Assembly: GCA_017999895.1 (NCBI GenBank)
Contig: JAGNKY010000001.1
Coordinates: 124,001-188,000 of the forward strand
Reading direction: 5' to 3'
Length of the DNA: 64,000 nucleotides
DNA from: Bacteroidales bacterium
GTDB taxonomy: Bacteria; Bacteroidota; Bacteroidia; Bacteroidales; VadinHA17
This document shows positions 27,301-35,203 of this stretch, piece by piece. The notes beneath the pieces were generated by a model, which searched no databases, was not told the origin of the DNA, and worked only from the letters and a program-made list of their open reading frames with translations. Made by a program: the position numbers and the translations under genes. Numbering within the stretch: position 1 is the stretch's first letter; every line of letters begins with the position of its first letter.

Positions 27301-27559
27301 GGCCATGTATGCTGCTATAGTTTTCGAATTTATTTCCATCGAACCTTGTGGCACCGCTTTCAGTGCCAAGCCAGATAAAATCGTTTTTATCCTGTATTAT
27401 TGAATATACTTTCGATGAGCCAAGTCCATTTTCAACATTATATTTATCAAAGAAAAATTTCTGAGCACCGGAATTAGCGGAAAAAATAAATATTATCAGT
27501 GAACTCAGGACAATTATCCTGCCACTCCTTTTACTGAAAGGGGGGGAAATTATATTCAT
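24374..27559 (-). CDS. Propeller sensor with Y_Y_Y domain, one TM segment and cytoplasmic SpoIIE phosphatase
   Basis: A 1061-residue transmembrane sensor. A signal peptide or anchor (residues 12-32) is followed by about 12 two-component regulator propeller repeats spanning about residues 35-680 (repeating pattern of the type DKNDFIWLGTESGATRFDG). A Y_Y_Y Ig-like domain follows at about 690-750 (PPGHYTFMVKACNSTGLWSK), then one TM segment at about 757-780. A short coiled coil (EAKVAERTAELVQKNAIIEE) leads to a SpoIIE/PP2C-type Ser/Thr phosphatase domain at about 845-1061. The phosphatase shows VSGDFYWMYEH, DCTGHGVPGAFMS and FSDGYADQFG, with metal-binding Asp and Gly residues present. Periplasmic ligand sensing would control dephosphorylation of a cytoplasmic target, classically an anti-sigma antagonist, though none lies nearby. 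It starts six bases after the TPR-caspase gene. Confidence 0.92.
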   Translation of the reverse strand: MNIISPPFSKRSGRIIVLSSLIIFIFSANSGAQKFFFDKYNVENGLGSSKVYSIIQDKNDFIWLGTESGATRFDGNKFENYSSIHGLAAGGVKSIYQDSLGRLWFGHLNGGVSYFDGAKFRRAEFDSLKANSDITTIFQIGKELWFTTSANGAFRIPFPSTGDTLLKGKHYAGKEGLSDQIFNTYVDRNGNLFCITDAFIKKYNPKKDFFETYSPQGLTTYFNVVAMFQDSKGNYWYGLHNGGLYIQDAATGKMKIYDILNGLSRMFITCFTEDYRGNVWVGTWGGGITVFRDNDIIVYNKKNGLDALNIHALFEDKEKNMLIADHYDGLSIYKGDHFITYNTQEFLPDNKVWAIACDKSGRYWFGTNNGISVFNPDKTANEQVIVFNEATKMIGNLVRFIIAGEGPDMWIGTQGYGIYRFDLNTGKFNLDLEVNKMLPVDRVVTALATDNKHNIWIGTNDGLAVWNSSKKAGTVFTQVKGLAGNIIKSVFCDSKGTIWVGSEMKSGLSRLIPNSDKFNIVNIGEGIVPQAIGETNDGTIWVGTVNGLMALKNDTVAYILSEKEGLLSGNIKFIQPSGDKFLYVGTNMGLNRINLETGIISSYTKYSGFTGIEALNNASFKDTQGRLWFGTTNGVIMHDPSKLPPDPEPPKAFITGIEVNYQPREMKADLKLNYREKSINFYYYSISLIDPKSVKYRIMLKGADPDWRPVTDQTLAIYSGLPPGHYTFMVKACNSTGLWSKTPVEYSFVITPPFYLSPWFIITITILIVIAVIAYVKIRERNLIREKKILEAKVAERTAELVQKNAIIEEKNRDITASIRYAERIQRAMLPREDTFEETFVLFLPKDIVSGDFYWMYEHDSIRLLAAVDCTGHGVPGAFMSIIGHNSLNKVVREYGLIRPSEILDQLNIEVMKSIIQSQEKGINDGMDISLIAYNRKNFTLEFAGAYNPLYLVRKGEVIVYKADRFSIGMTSLEQNKRFTNVNVDIQPYDMIYMFSDGYADQFGSPEGKKYKVGNIKKLISEIYNMPVNEQKERLEKEIMDWKGDLPQIDDILFIGMRIIP

Positions 27560-27565
27560 TTGTAA

Positions 27566-29911
27566 TTATTTGGCAATAAAGAAGAAAGTACCGTCTTCAT
27601 CACGCAGCCCGGTTATTTTTCCGAATTTAGGTTTTTGCTGATTATTTTTCTCAACGGCTTTTGTAACGTTTATTACGATTTCTTCTATCGGGAGGCATGA
27701 TTTAGGGTTATTTGCCAGTGTATTGGCAAATGTTCGGGTGAACTGTGAATCGTCAACAGCCAGTTCATAACCTGCCGATGAGAAAACCTGTGCCGATTTC
27801 ATCTGGGTTGCAGTATAATCATCACAGCTCCTGATTTTTAAATCGGAACGCATTGCCTGATAAAAGCTTGGACCTGATTCGCATGCATCTGTTACTACAA
27901 GAGTATGGGTGAGATAATTCACATAGGTTTCCATCGATGCCCTGAGTGTGTTGAGATTAAAATAGGTAAATTCGTCGTCGCGCTTTGCGTCTACAGGAAT
28001 CCAGTAACCTACGTCGTTGATAAATTTCCCGTGTCCGGAATACCAGATAAGCAGTGACTTGACCTGATTGCTTTTTATAAGGTCGCGAAGTTCTATTGAA
28101 AAGAATTTTTCCATCTCGGCCTTTGTAAGGTCCTTCTTATAAATAATCTGATGAATCTGATAATTGGCAAGAGCTCTTGTCATCATATTTATGTCTTTCA
28201 CCGGACCATCGAGAGGTGCAAAGGAAGTGTATTTCGAGTTCTCGATAAATACCACCCAGGTTTTCCCCATCGGGTTTGATGAGGAAAGCATAGATCCTTC
28301 CCTGTTGAGTCTGAATTCTGCCTCTTTCACATTACCATAAATGTCCTCTGCAATAACAGTTATCTTATTCTTATTAAGAATGTCAATTGTGGCTGTAAAA
28401 GAGGGATTGAGATCGTTAATGGCATAACCTGCAGTTACTCCTTCAATGAAAATTGATTTGATTTTGCTTTCATCTGTAATTTTACCTTCGATAGTAAGCC
28501 TTGGTGAGTTATTTTCGAGATAAATCTGGCCGTCGTCAGATGTGTAAGGCACAATGATGGATATTTCAGGTGGATTAATCTCAGTTCTTACAAGGTCAAA
28601 TTCAAGTGTTCTCTGGTTATTATATTCATCACGTGCAGAAATGGTTATTTTATTGGTGTCGGAAACATCAACTGTAGCTATAAACTCGCTTATATCATTT
28701 TTCTTTTCTCCGAACACGACTTTCTGATTATTGATAAGTAGTTCGTCTATTTTACTTTTCTCCTTTATGTTGCCTGATATTGTAATGCGTGTTGCATTTC
28801 CTTTTATTTCCATTTTATTATTGGAGGTTATAACAGGCGACACGATATTAATTTCAGGTGGCACATTTTCCCTGTTGAGTTCGTAAAGTCTGGCCTGTGC
28901 ATCTTTGAGCATTTTTCTTGCTCTGACATCGAATTCCGAGAGGGCAGTGATTTTGTTGTAATCTTCTATTGCTTTTTCATAGTTCATCATGCCCTCGTAA
29001 GATTTTGCACGTGCAAAATATGCCTCAGGGTCATCGGGTTTAAGAGAGATGTATTTCGAAAAATCGGCAATAGCATTCATGTGCTGATTGAACTCCTGGT
29101 AATATGTGCCTCTTATAAAATAATAATTTGGGTTCTCCGGATCAATAAGAATAGTTTTTGAAATATCGTTTATAGCATTAGGATAATCGAGATTGGTTTT
29201 ATAGATCCTGCTTCTTATTATATATGCATCGGCATTTCTTGGATTGTCAGCAAGCACTATGTTAATTTGGTCAAGGGCTTCTTGTTGCCTGTTATTTCTC
29301 AAATAAAGATCGGCCAGTTCAATACGCGGTTCAGGATAGTTTTTATCTTTTGCAATAGCTTTTTTTAATTCTTTTTCAGCCAGTGCTGAATTATTTAGTT
29401 TAACATAGATTTTACCACGATAATAGTAATTCTGCGCATTTTCTTTAATAATCAGAGCTGTATCTGAAGCTTTTAATGCCTGATCATATAATTCAAGTCC
29501 CAGAAGTGTAACTACTTTTTCAGGATAAAGGGTTTTATTCATTTTGTCCAGCGATTTGGCCCGGTTCAGATAATTAAGAGCCTCGTCATATTTGCCGAGT
29601 TTATTGCAAACTCTCCCTGCGCTTATAAGAGTTTTAACATCTTTTGGTTTGAAAACCAGGGCTTTCTCAAAATCTGCAAAAGCTTCATTAAGTTTTCCGG
29701 CCATTTCATAAGCATTACCGCGTGCCACGTAATAATTGCTGTTTGAAGGTTCAGCATTAATAGCATTGGTGAACTGAACTATTGCATCATCATATTTCAT
29801 ACCAGCCATAAATTGGTTTCCGGCTTTATAAAATTTTTTTCCGCTCTGTCCAAATGAAACGGATATTGCCAGAAGTGACAACATTACTGATATAACAACT
29901 CTCCTTTTCAT
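27566..29911 (-). CDS. Exported TPR / Ig-like / caspase-fold (peptidase C14) protein
   Basis: A 781-residue protein with signal peptide (ISVMLSLLAISVSFGQ), so it is predicted periplasmic or surface-located. Residues about 25-345 are roughly nine TPR repeats (for example AEPSNSNYYVARGNAYEMAG). Residues about 350-540 form two Ig-like beta domains, each starting with a PPEINIV or PPEISII pattern. Residues about 547-781 are a caspase-fold peptidase with WVVFIENSKY and LDGPVKDINMM. The dyad is His627 in LLIWYSGHGKF and Cys677 in VVTDACESGPSF. The dyad is complete, so proteolytic activity is plausible. P1 preference is unknown, although caspase-like bacterial enzymes often prefer Arg or Lys. It is the first gene of a two-gene unit with the SpoIIE sensor. 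Confidence 0.9.
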   Translation of the reverse strand: MKRRVVISVMLSLLAISVSFGQSGKKFYKAGNQFMAGMKYDDAIVQFTNAINAEPSNSNYYVARGNAYEMAGKLNEAFADFEKALVFKPKDVKTLISAGRVCNKLGKYDEALNYLNRAKSLDKMNKTLYPEKVVTLLGLELYDQALKASDTALIIKENAQNYYYRGKIYVKLNNSALAEKELKKAIAKDKNYPEPRIELADLYLRNNRQQEALDQINIVLADNPRNADAYIIRSRIYKTNLDYPNAINDISKTILIDPENPNYYFIRGTYYQEFNQHMNAIADFSKYISLKPDDPEAYFARAKSYEGMMNYEKAIEDYNKITALSEFDVRARKMLKDAQARLYELNRENVPPEINIVSPVITSNNKMEIKGNATRITISGNIKEKSKIDELLINNQKVVFGEKKNDISEFIATVDVSDTNKITISARDEYNNQRTLEFDLVRTEINPPEISIIVPYTSDDGQIYLENNSPRLTIEGKITDESKIKSIFIEGVTAGYAINDLNPSFTATIDILNKNKITVIAEDIYGNVKEAEFRLNREGSMLSSSNPMGKTWVVFIENSKYTSFAPLDGPVKDINMMTRALANYQIHQIIYKKDLTKAEMEKFFSIELRDLIKSNQVKSLLIWYSGHGKFINDVGYWIPVDAKRDDEFTYFNLNTLRASMETYVNYLTHTLVVTDACESGPSFYQAMRSDLKIRSCDDYTATQMKSAQVFSSAGYELAVDDSQFTRTFANTLANNPKSCLPIEEIVINVTKAVEKNNQQKPKFGKITGLRDEDGTFFFIAK

Positions 29912-29949
29912 ACCTGTATCTTCTTAAATATTTTCTATTTGAATAAATT

Positions 29950-29957
29950 CAAATTTA
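29950..29957 (-). promoter_or_regulatory. Possible -7 element of the caspase-sensor unit
   Basis: Minus-strand TAAATTTG (TAnnTTTG) lies 38 bases before the ATG at 29911. No -33 TTG is apparent. Confidence 0.35.
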
Positions 29958-29983
29958 ACGATAATATTGTTTATTATGTATTT

Positions 29984-31042
29984 TTAAAATGAGTTTTTAT
30001 TTAAGATCAATTTAAGTTCGCTCGAGCTGAATCTAAACCTTCCAGTTTCAACTCCTTCTATAAATGGAGCTTTTACTCCTTTGTGAAACATTTTGAAGCC
30101 CTTGAATATTCTTGCCTCATCCCACAGGCCGAATGAGATAAAGTGTTCAAGGACTTTTGCTCCCCCTTCAATAAGAAGCGATTGTTTCTCTTTTTGATAA
30201 AGAACCTCACATATTTTTTCAGCAGCTATATCATTATTTCTCATAACTATCTGTTCTGCGTTTTCAGGCAAGGCATCTCTATTATATTTATACGTAAAAA
30301 CCAGGCTTTTTGTTTCATATTCAGATAGATAATTTCCGATATTACATGAGCCGCTTAGTATTATTTTTAGAGGATCATGGCCTTTCCAATACCTTACATT
30401 TAGTTTCGGGGCGTCTTTTCTGATTGTTTCTCCGCCTACAAGTATTGCCTCTTCTGCTGCTCTCCATTTGTGCACGGCAACTCTTTCGGAAAGTCCGGTT
30501 ATCCAATTAGGCCCGAGAGAGGCATCATCGGGCCGTTCGATATCCATAAATCCATCTGCGCTTTCCGCCCATTTCAGAGTGATATAAGGCCTTCTTTTTT
30601 CATGATATGTAAAGAATCTCCTGTTGATTCTTCTACAATCGTTTTCCAGAACACCTGAAACCACTTCACATCCTGCCTCGCGCAGTCTGGCTATACCCTG
30701 GCCCGACACTTTATCGCTTGTATCGGTTGTGCCTATAACGACACGCGGAATACCCGAAGAAATTATTAAATCTGTACACGGAGCTGTTTTTCCGAAATGA
30801 GGACAAGGTTCAAGTGATATATAAAGTGTAGCTTCTTTTAAAACAGATTTGTCCTGTACCGAATTTATTGCAATCACCTCCGCATGGGGCTTGCCGGCTT
30901 CGTGATGAAATCCCTCGCCTGCAATTATATCGTTCCATACTATAACCGCTCCTGCCATGGGATTGGGATATGTGTTACCCTCTGCCTTTAATGCCAGATC
31001 GATACACCTTTGCATATATATCTTGTCTCTTTCTTCTTCCAT
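29984..31042 (-). CDS. ribD: Bifunctional riboflavin biosynthesis protein RibD (deaminase/reductase)
   Basis: A 352-residue enzyme for steps two and three of riboflavin synthesis. The N-terminal CMP/dCMP-deaminase-like domain has HAEVIAINSV and EPCPHFGKTAPCTDLII, which provide the zinc ligands (HAE and PCxxxxxxxxC). The C-terminal reductase domain begins RRPYITLKWAESADGFMDIE and ends with LIEGGAKVLEHFISFGLWDE. I chose the ATG at 31042 over a GTG two codons upstream. It stands apart from other rib genes and is divergent from prmC, separated by 26 bases. Confidence 0.93.
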   Translation of the reverse strand: MEEERDKIYMQRCIDLALKAEGNTYPNPMAGAVIVWNDIIAGEGFHHEAGKPHAEVIAINSVQDKSVLKEATLYISLEPCPHFGKTAPCTDLIISSGIPRVVIGTTDTSDKVSGQGIARLREAGCEVVSGVLENDCRRINRRFFTYHEKRRPYITLKWAESADGFMDIERPDDASLGPNWITGLSERVAVHKWRAAEEAILVGGETIRKDAPKLNVRYWKGHDPLKIILSGSCNIGNYLSEYETKSLVFTYKYNRDALPENAEQIVMRNNDIAAEKICEVLYQKEKQSLLIEGGAKVLEHFISFGLWDEARIFKGFKMFHKGVKAPFIEGVETGRFRFSSSELKLILNKNSF

Positions 31043-31056
31043 AAACACTAAATTAG

Positions 31057-31064
31057 TAATTTTG
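31057..31064 (+). promoter_or_regulatory. Possible -7 element just before prmC
   Basis: TAATTTTG matches TAnnTTTG but lies only four bases before the ATG at 31069, so a transcript from it would be nearly leaderless. No -33 element is evident, so this is weak. Confidence 0.2.
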
Positions 31065-31068
31065 GAGT

Positions 31069-31935
31069 ATGCATATTCAAATTAATACAATAAGCGATCT
31101 AAAAAAATATCTTCTTTTAAGGCTTGAAAATCTTTATTCTGAAGCCGAAATCGCTGTAATTGCCGAAATTATTATTAAGACACTTTTTAATCTGAACAGG
31201 TTGCAACAGATTCAAAATCCTGATTACGAAATTCCTTTGACGAAAAAGGCTCAAGTAGAGCAGATATGTAATGATCTTGTAGCCGGAAAACCGGTACAAT
31301 ATGTCACAGGCGAAACAATTTTTTATAACTGTATAATAAAATTGAACAGTCACACTTTTATTCCCCGTCAGGAGACAGAAGAGCTGGTTGACCTGATAGT
31401 AAAAGAAAACCTTAACTTTAAAGGAAAGATTCTTGATATAGGCACAGGGCCGGGTTCGATAGCTATAGCGTTGGCTGCAAACATGCCTGAAGCTGAAGTA
31501 CATGCTATTGATATATCTTATGAAGCCCTTGAAATGGCAAGAGAAAATGCAAACCTGAATAATGTGAAAGTAAAATTTTTTCTGGCTGATATACTTAATC
31601 CTTCATGGGATTTGCCTGAATTTTATGATATTGTCGTAAGTAATCCTCCCTATATCCCTGAAAGTGAAAAAAAGATTATGCATATCAATATAACAAACTA
31701 CGAGCCGGCTAAAGCATTATTCGTTCCTGACAATGATCCTCTTATTTTTTATAGATCGATATTGAGAAAGAATCATTTGTTCATGGCGTCGGGAAGTAAA
31801 ATATACTTCGAGATTCACGAAAAAATGGGAGAGAAAATAAAATTTCTTATGGCCGGTTCAGATATAAGAGATATCAGATTAATCAAAGACATCAACGATA
31901 AGGACAGGATTATAACAGGAATTTTTTATGGATGA
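31069..31935 (+). CDS. prmC: Peptide chain release factor N5-glutamine methyltransferase
   Basis: A 288-residue SAM-dependent enzyme that methylates the Gln of the GGQ motif of release factors RF1 and RF2. A helical N-terminal domain contains GKPVQYVTGETIFYN. The Rossmann domain follows, with FIPRQETEELVDLIV, ILDIGTGPGSIAIALA (SAM loop), HAIDISYEALEMAREN and the catalytic VSNPPYIPESE (NPPY). Its substrate RF2 is encoded about 3 kb downstream. It overlaps recX by eight bases. Confidence 0.94.
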   Translation: MHIQINTISDLKKYLLLRLENLYSEAEIAVIAEIIIKTLFNLNRLQQIQNPDYEIPLTKKAQVEQICNDLVAGKPVQYVTGETIFYNCIIKLNSHTFIPRQETEELVDLIVKENLNFKGKILDIGTGPGSIAIALAANMPEAEVHAIDISYEALEMARENANLNNVKVKFFLADILNPSWDLPEFYDIVVSNPPYIPESEKKIMHINITNYEPAKALFVPDNDPLIFYRSILRKNHLFMASGSKIYFEIHEKMGEKIKFLMAGSDIRDIRLIKDINDKDRIITGIFYG

Positions 31936-32392
31936 GGAAAATAAATTGCACGATGCTCTTAAAAAAGCAATGGCACTTTGTGCACGAAGTGAATTATGTC
32001 GGCGCGATGTTGAGGCGAAGCTTGAGAAATGGGGTATTGATACTTCAGGGAGGTCGAAGATAATTGAGCTGCTTACACGCGACAGATTCATTGATGAGAA
32101 AAGATATTCTTCATCATTTGCAAGGGATAAATTCAGGCAGAACAAATGGGGCCGGGTAAAGATTGCAGCAATGCTCAGGATGAAAGGAATTGATGAAGAG
32201 ACTATAACAGATGCTCTTTCAGGTATTGATGAAGAGGAATATCGGACGACATTCAGAAAGTTAATGGAAAAGCGCAGAAAGACATTGAAGGCAAGTAATG
32301 ATTTTGAGCTTAGAGGAAAGCTTATGAAATTTGCAGCTTCGAAGGGATTCGAAGCTAAATTGATTTATGAAATGTTCGGTGAGGATGAATAA
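31928..32392 (+). CDS. recX: RecX family regulatory protein
   Basis: A 154-residue all-helical protein of the RecX family, which modulates RecA filament growth. Signature stretches are LCARSELCRRDVEAKLEKWG in the first three-helix repeat and LTRDRFIDEKRYSSSFARDK in the second. NKWGRVKIAAMLRMKGID and a final KLMKFAASKGFEAKLIYEMF follow. The length is standard. It overlaps prmC by eight bases, so the two are translationally coupled. recA is not in this window. Confidence 0.88.
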   Translation: MDEENKLHDALKKAMALCARSELCRRDVEAKLEKWGIDTSGRSKIIELLTRDRFIDEKRYSSSFARDKFRQNKWGRVKIAAMLRMKGIDEETITDALSGIDEEEYRTTFRKLMEKRRKTLKASNDFELRGKLMKFAASKGFEAKLIYEMFGEDE

Positions 32393-32419
32393 TTTTGAGT
32401 CCAGGTAGCCGGCTCAAAA
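32393..32419. terminator. Possible hairpin terminator between convergent genes
   Basis: TTTTGAG pairs with CTCAAAA (7 bp) with a further CC/GG pair after one bulged base. It starts directly after the recX stop and reaches into the last codons of the convergent DUF2752 gene. There is no long T-run on either strand, so termination strength is uncertain. Confidence 0.4.
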
Positions 32420-32836
32420 CAGATAAGTTATGAAAGGTAAAAATGAAAGTAAAAACATAAAACATGAGCCTGTAATATCATAAATAATGAGTTGTTTACG
32501 AATACTTTCTGCGACAAGGTAATAATATGAAAACACAACACGGAAAAACAACTGACCGAGAAAAAAAAGGAATATTCTTATTCCGTTAGGATTCCAGTCA
32601 TAAGCTTCTGTAATTCTACCTTTTATAATGAGTGAAAAGCTATGAGAGAGGCCACATGATAAACAGGGCTCTCCAGTAAGTTCTTCATGAATGCAGGTAA
32701 AAGGATAATTATTCTTTGCCGGAGAGAAAAGAGCAAAATAAACAAATATAATAAGAATAATAACTGCCAGAGATGCATTTACAGTTATATAGGTTTCTTT
32801 ACGGAATAAAGTAAGAAATTGTTCGGTAAAGCTCAT
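32414..32836 (-). CDS. DUF2752 membrane protein
   Basis: A 140-residue membrane protein with hydrophobic segments at about residues 18-38, 60-80 and 95-140. It contains CIHEELTGEPCLSCGLSHSF, the Cys-rich signature of DUF2752, where the usual form is CPxCGxTR. The Arg is absent here. The family is widespread in Bacteroidota and has no known function. Two conserved Cys pairs may bind a metal or form disulfides. It overlaps the upstream membrane protein gene by four bases, suggesting one operon. Confidence 0.75.
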   Translation of the reverse strand: MSFTEQFLTLFRKETYITVNASLAVIILIIFVYFALFSPAKNNYPFTCIHEELTGEPCLSCGLSHSFSLIIKGRITEAYDWNPNGIRIFLFFLGQLFFRVVFSYYYLVAESIRKQLIIYDITGSCFMFLLSFLPFITYLF

Positions 32837-33324
32837 TTCTCCGGCAATGAGTCAGTTTTTGTCTTATCTGTTTTTTCAAGTTCCTCGAGCTGTTTAAGCT
32901 TAATTTCCTTATTATCTGTACCGGTCTGTATCTCCACAACTTCTCCGTTACTTTCGATTCGGATATTCACTTTAGATTCCTCGAGGTCTTTAACAACTTC
33001 ATCGTGAATATCTTTTATTGTTTCCCTTATCTCACGTGGAAGTTTATCAGTATGTCTGACGAGTCTGGTTGTTACAAAAATCTGTGAGAAAGAGATCAAA
33101 AAAGCCACGATGCCTATCACAAGGCTTGAAATCAGCAATGTCAGAGGCGAATTATCACGCGATGCCTGCGTCAGGCCTATAACAGCGAGTACTATTGTAA
33201 TTATTCCGGGAATTATTGCAATAATACCCACACATGGTATTACTGCAAGCACAAAAGTGATTATTCCTGTGATAAGTGCTGCTGTTCCAATCGCATGGGC
33301 TGAAGTTTTTTTAGTTTCTTCCAT
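32833..33324 (-). CDS. Small membrane protein, DUF4190-like, with acidic tail
   Basis: A 163-residue protein. Residues about 10-90 hold two or three glycine- and isoleucine-rich hydrophobic segments (TAALITGIITFVLAVIPCVG and GIITIVLAVIGLTQASRD) in the pattern of DUF4190-type proteins. The C-terminal half is charged and probably coiled (REIRETIKDIHDEVVKDLEE, then KQLEELEKTDKTKTD). Function is unknown. It is linked to the DUF2752 gene by a four-base overlap, a pairing often seen in Bacteroidota. Confidence 0.65.
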   Translation of the reverse strand: MEETKKTSAHAIGTAALITGIITFVLAVIPCVGIIAIIPGIITIVLAVIGLTQASRDNSPLTLLISSLVIGIVAFLISFSQIFVTTRLVRHTDKLPREIRETIKDIHDEVVKDLEESKVNIRIESNGEVVEIQTGTDNKEIKLKQLEELEKTDKTKTDSLPEK

Positions 33325-33337
33325 AACAAAAGATTTT

Positions 33338-33868
33338 TTATTCTTTTACTTTCAGGATATCAAGAATATCCTGTTCTAAAGACGTTCGTGGATTCTCAAT
33401 GATGCGTCCGGCTTCAACATTTTTTATATAAAAGATAAATGTAGGAACTCGTTCAATCTGAAGTGTATCATAACCGTCAACAGGTGCGAATTTGTTATGG
33501 TCAACTCCGATAAAGGTTACTTTCTCCAAAGGGAAGTTTATTGCAGTTAAAATTTTCATGAATCTTGGCACTTCTCTATGGCTATCGCTGCACCATGTTC
33601 CCATTATAACTTTTATTGAAACGTCATTGAGATCGAGGTTAAGAAGTTTGCCAATTACATTTTCATCATACTGATAATTATCGAATTCCGGTACAAACCA
33701 TAAAGAATGTGGTTTTATCGAAAGTTGTTGAGGCATAAAATATCCAATTAACCATGTTTCAGGGGCAGAAAAATTTATTTTTTCCTGAGCATTTACGTCA
33801 AGTGTAGCTATTAAGAAGCCTTGTGATAAAAGGATAAAAATAAGAGATGTAACGACTTTATTTTTCAT
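33338..33868 (-). CDS. Exported thioredoxin-like protein with a single active-site Cys
   Basis: A 176-residue protein with a signal peptide (VTSLIFILLSQGFLIATLDVNA, split across the start), so probably periplasmic. The thioredoxin-like domain has VIMGTWCSDSHREVPRFMKI, where the canonical CxxC is CSDS. It therefore keeps only the nucleophilic Cys and cannot cycle as a normal dithiol. IERVPTFIFYIKN is the cis-Pro loop. It could be a monothiol reductant, a peroxiredoxin-like enzyme or a structural relative. I chose the ATG at 33868 because the upstream TTG adds eight residues that break the signal peptide. It lies four bases after prfB, so it may be cotranscribed. Confidence 0.75.
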   Translation of the reverse strand: MKNKVVTSLIFILLSQGFLIATLDVNAQEKINFSAPETWLIGYFMPQQLSIKPHSLWFVPEFDNYQYDENVIGKLLNLDLNDVSIKVIMGTWCSDSHREVPRFMKILTAINFPLEKVTFIGVDHNKFAPVDGYDTLQIERVPTFIFYIKNVEAGRIIENPRTSLEQDILDILKVKE

Positions 33869-33872
33869 TATA

Positions 33873-34968
33873 TTATTGTTCTTTTCCGGCAAACTTCATA
33901 AGGTATGCTTTAATGAAACCGTCAATTTCACCATCGAGGACAGCCTGGACGTTTCCGGTTTCATAGCCTGTTCTGAGATCTTTTACCAGTTTATAAGGAT
34001 GAATTACATAAGATCTGATTTGTGATCCCCATTCTATCTTTTTCTTCTGCCCTTCTATCTTTTCTTTTTCTTCCTGTCGTTTTCTCAGTTCGATCTCATA
34101 AAGTTGCGATTTCAGTATGCGCAGTGCATTTTCTTTATTTATTAACTGGGAGCGTGATTCCTGGTTTTCTATAACTATTCCGGTGGGGTGGTGACGGAGC
34201 CGTACAGCTGTTTCGACCTTATTCACGTTTTGTCCGCCTGCCCCGCTCGATCTATATGTTTCCCATGTTATATCTGCATGGTTAATTGTGATTTCAATAT
34301 TATCGTCCACCAGGGGAGTGACAAACACCGAAGCGAAGGTAGTCTGTCTCTTACCCTGTGCATTAAATGGGGAAATTCTTACAAGACGATGAACTCCGTT
34401 TTCGCTTTTCAGATAACCATAGGCTTTTTCGCCGTCTATTTCAATTGTTGCCGATTTTAATCCCACTTCATCTCCTGGCTGGAAGTCGTGTTGTTTTACT
34501 TTATATCCGTTTCTTTCGGCCCAGCGAACGTACATTCTCAGCAGCATTGAAGCCCAGTCATTGCTTTCCGTTCCACCGGCTCCGGCATTGATTTTAAGGA
34601 TTGCGCCCATCTGGTCTTCCTCTTTTCTCAACATGTTTTTGAGTTCGAGACTTTCAATAAGAGTAAGGCATTTATTATACTGATTCTCTATCTCTTTTTC
34701 AGAAGCCTCACCTTCTTCGAAAAATTCCATGAGCACTAAAAGATCGTCATAAAGTGTTGAAATTTTTTCTATTTCAATGACCCAGAATTTAAGATCAGAA
34801 ATTTTTTTAAGTATTGATTCTGCTTTTTTAGGTTCGCTCCAGAAGTCAGGTTTACGGGTTTCGTTTTCTAGTTTTGCAATTTCTCCTGATTTTCCTTCTA
34901 CGTCAAAGATACCTCCTTAACGCATCTCGGCGTTGGGAGAGAGAATTTATCTGGTCGGTTGTAATCAT
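33873..34968 (-). CDS. prfB: Peptide chain release factor 2, with programmed +1 frameshift
   Basis: RF2 recognises UGA and UAA stop codons. The main frame carries the SPF anticodon-like tripeptide (RISPFNAQG) and the catalytic GGQ ([16 protein letters not shown]). Taken alone it lacks about 75 N-terminal residues. These are restored by a short leading frame from ATG 34968 ([20 protein letters not shown]) ending in CTT-TGA at 34908-34903. Reading CTT then GAC moves to the +1 frame and continues [15 protein letters not shown] into the main frame. AGGAGG sits three bases upstream of CTT, as in E. coli prfB. The full product is 364 residues, the normal length. The internal TGA is recognised by RF2 itself, giving autoregulation. 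Confidence 0.96.
34902..34917 (-). promoter_or_regulatory. prfB programmed frameshift site (AGGAGG-TAT-CTT-TGA-C)
   Basis: Minus strand: AGGAGG at 34917-34912, a 3-base spacer, CTT at 34908-34906, TGA at 34905-34903 and C at 34902. The Shine-Dalgarno-like element pulls the ribosome into the +1 frame when UGA is decoded slowly, as when RF2 is scarce. The element matches the E. coli site except AGGAGG for AGGGGG. Confidence 0.95.
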
Positions 34969-34995
34969 TTAAATACTGATTTTAATTACAATGTG

Positions 34996-35003
34996 CAAAG
35001 ATA
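34996..35003 (-). promoter_or_regulatory. Possible -7 element of prfB
   Basis: Minus-strand TATCTTTG (TAnnTTTG) lies 27 bases before the prfB ATG at 34968. No -33 partner at the usual spacing. Confidence 0.4.
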
Positions 35004-35203
35004 ATGATTTAATAAATACCTGTTTTATATTAAGTGTATAACAAATATTACACGATTATAAAAGAGTCAAAGTAGTATGGGCAGTGTTTAGTGTAAGGAC
35101 TTAATACTCAATTTAGGTTTATTTTTTCAATATCGAACAGGGCTAATATTAAATCATTAAATCTGCCGGTTTTTTCAAATATTTCCTTGAGAATGTTGAA
35201 ACA

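Noticed and set aside
34737..34968. Reading prfB as a truncated gene or pseudogene
   Set aside because: The missing N-terminus is present in the neighbouring frame through a classical CTT-TGA-C frameshift site.
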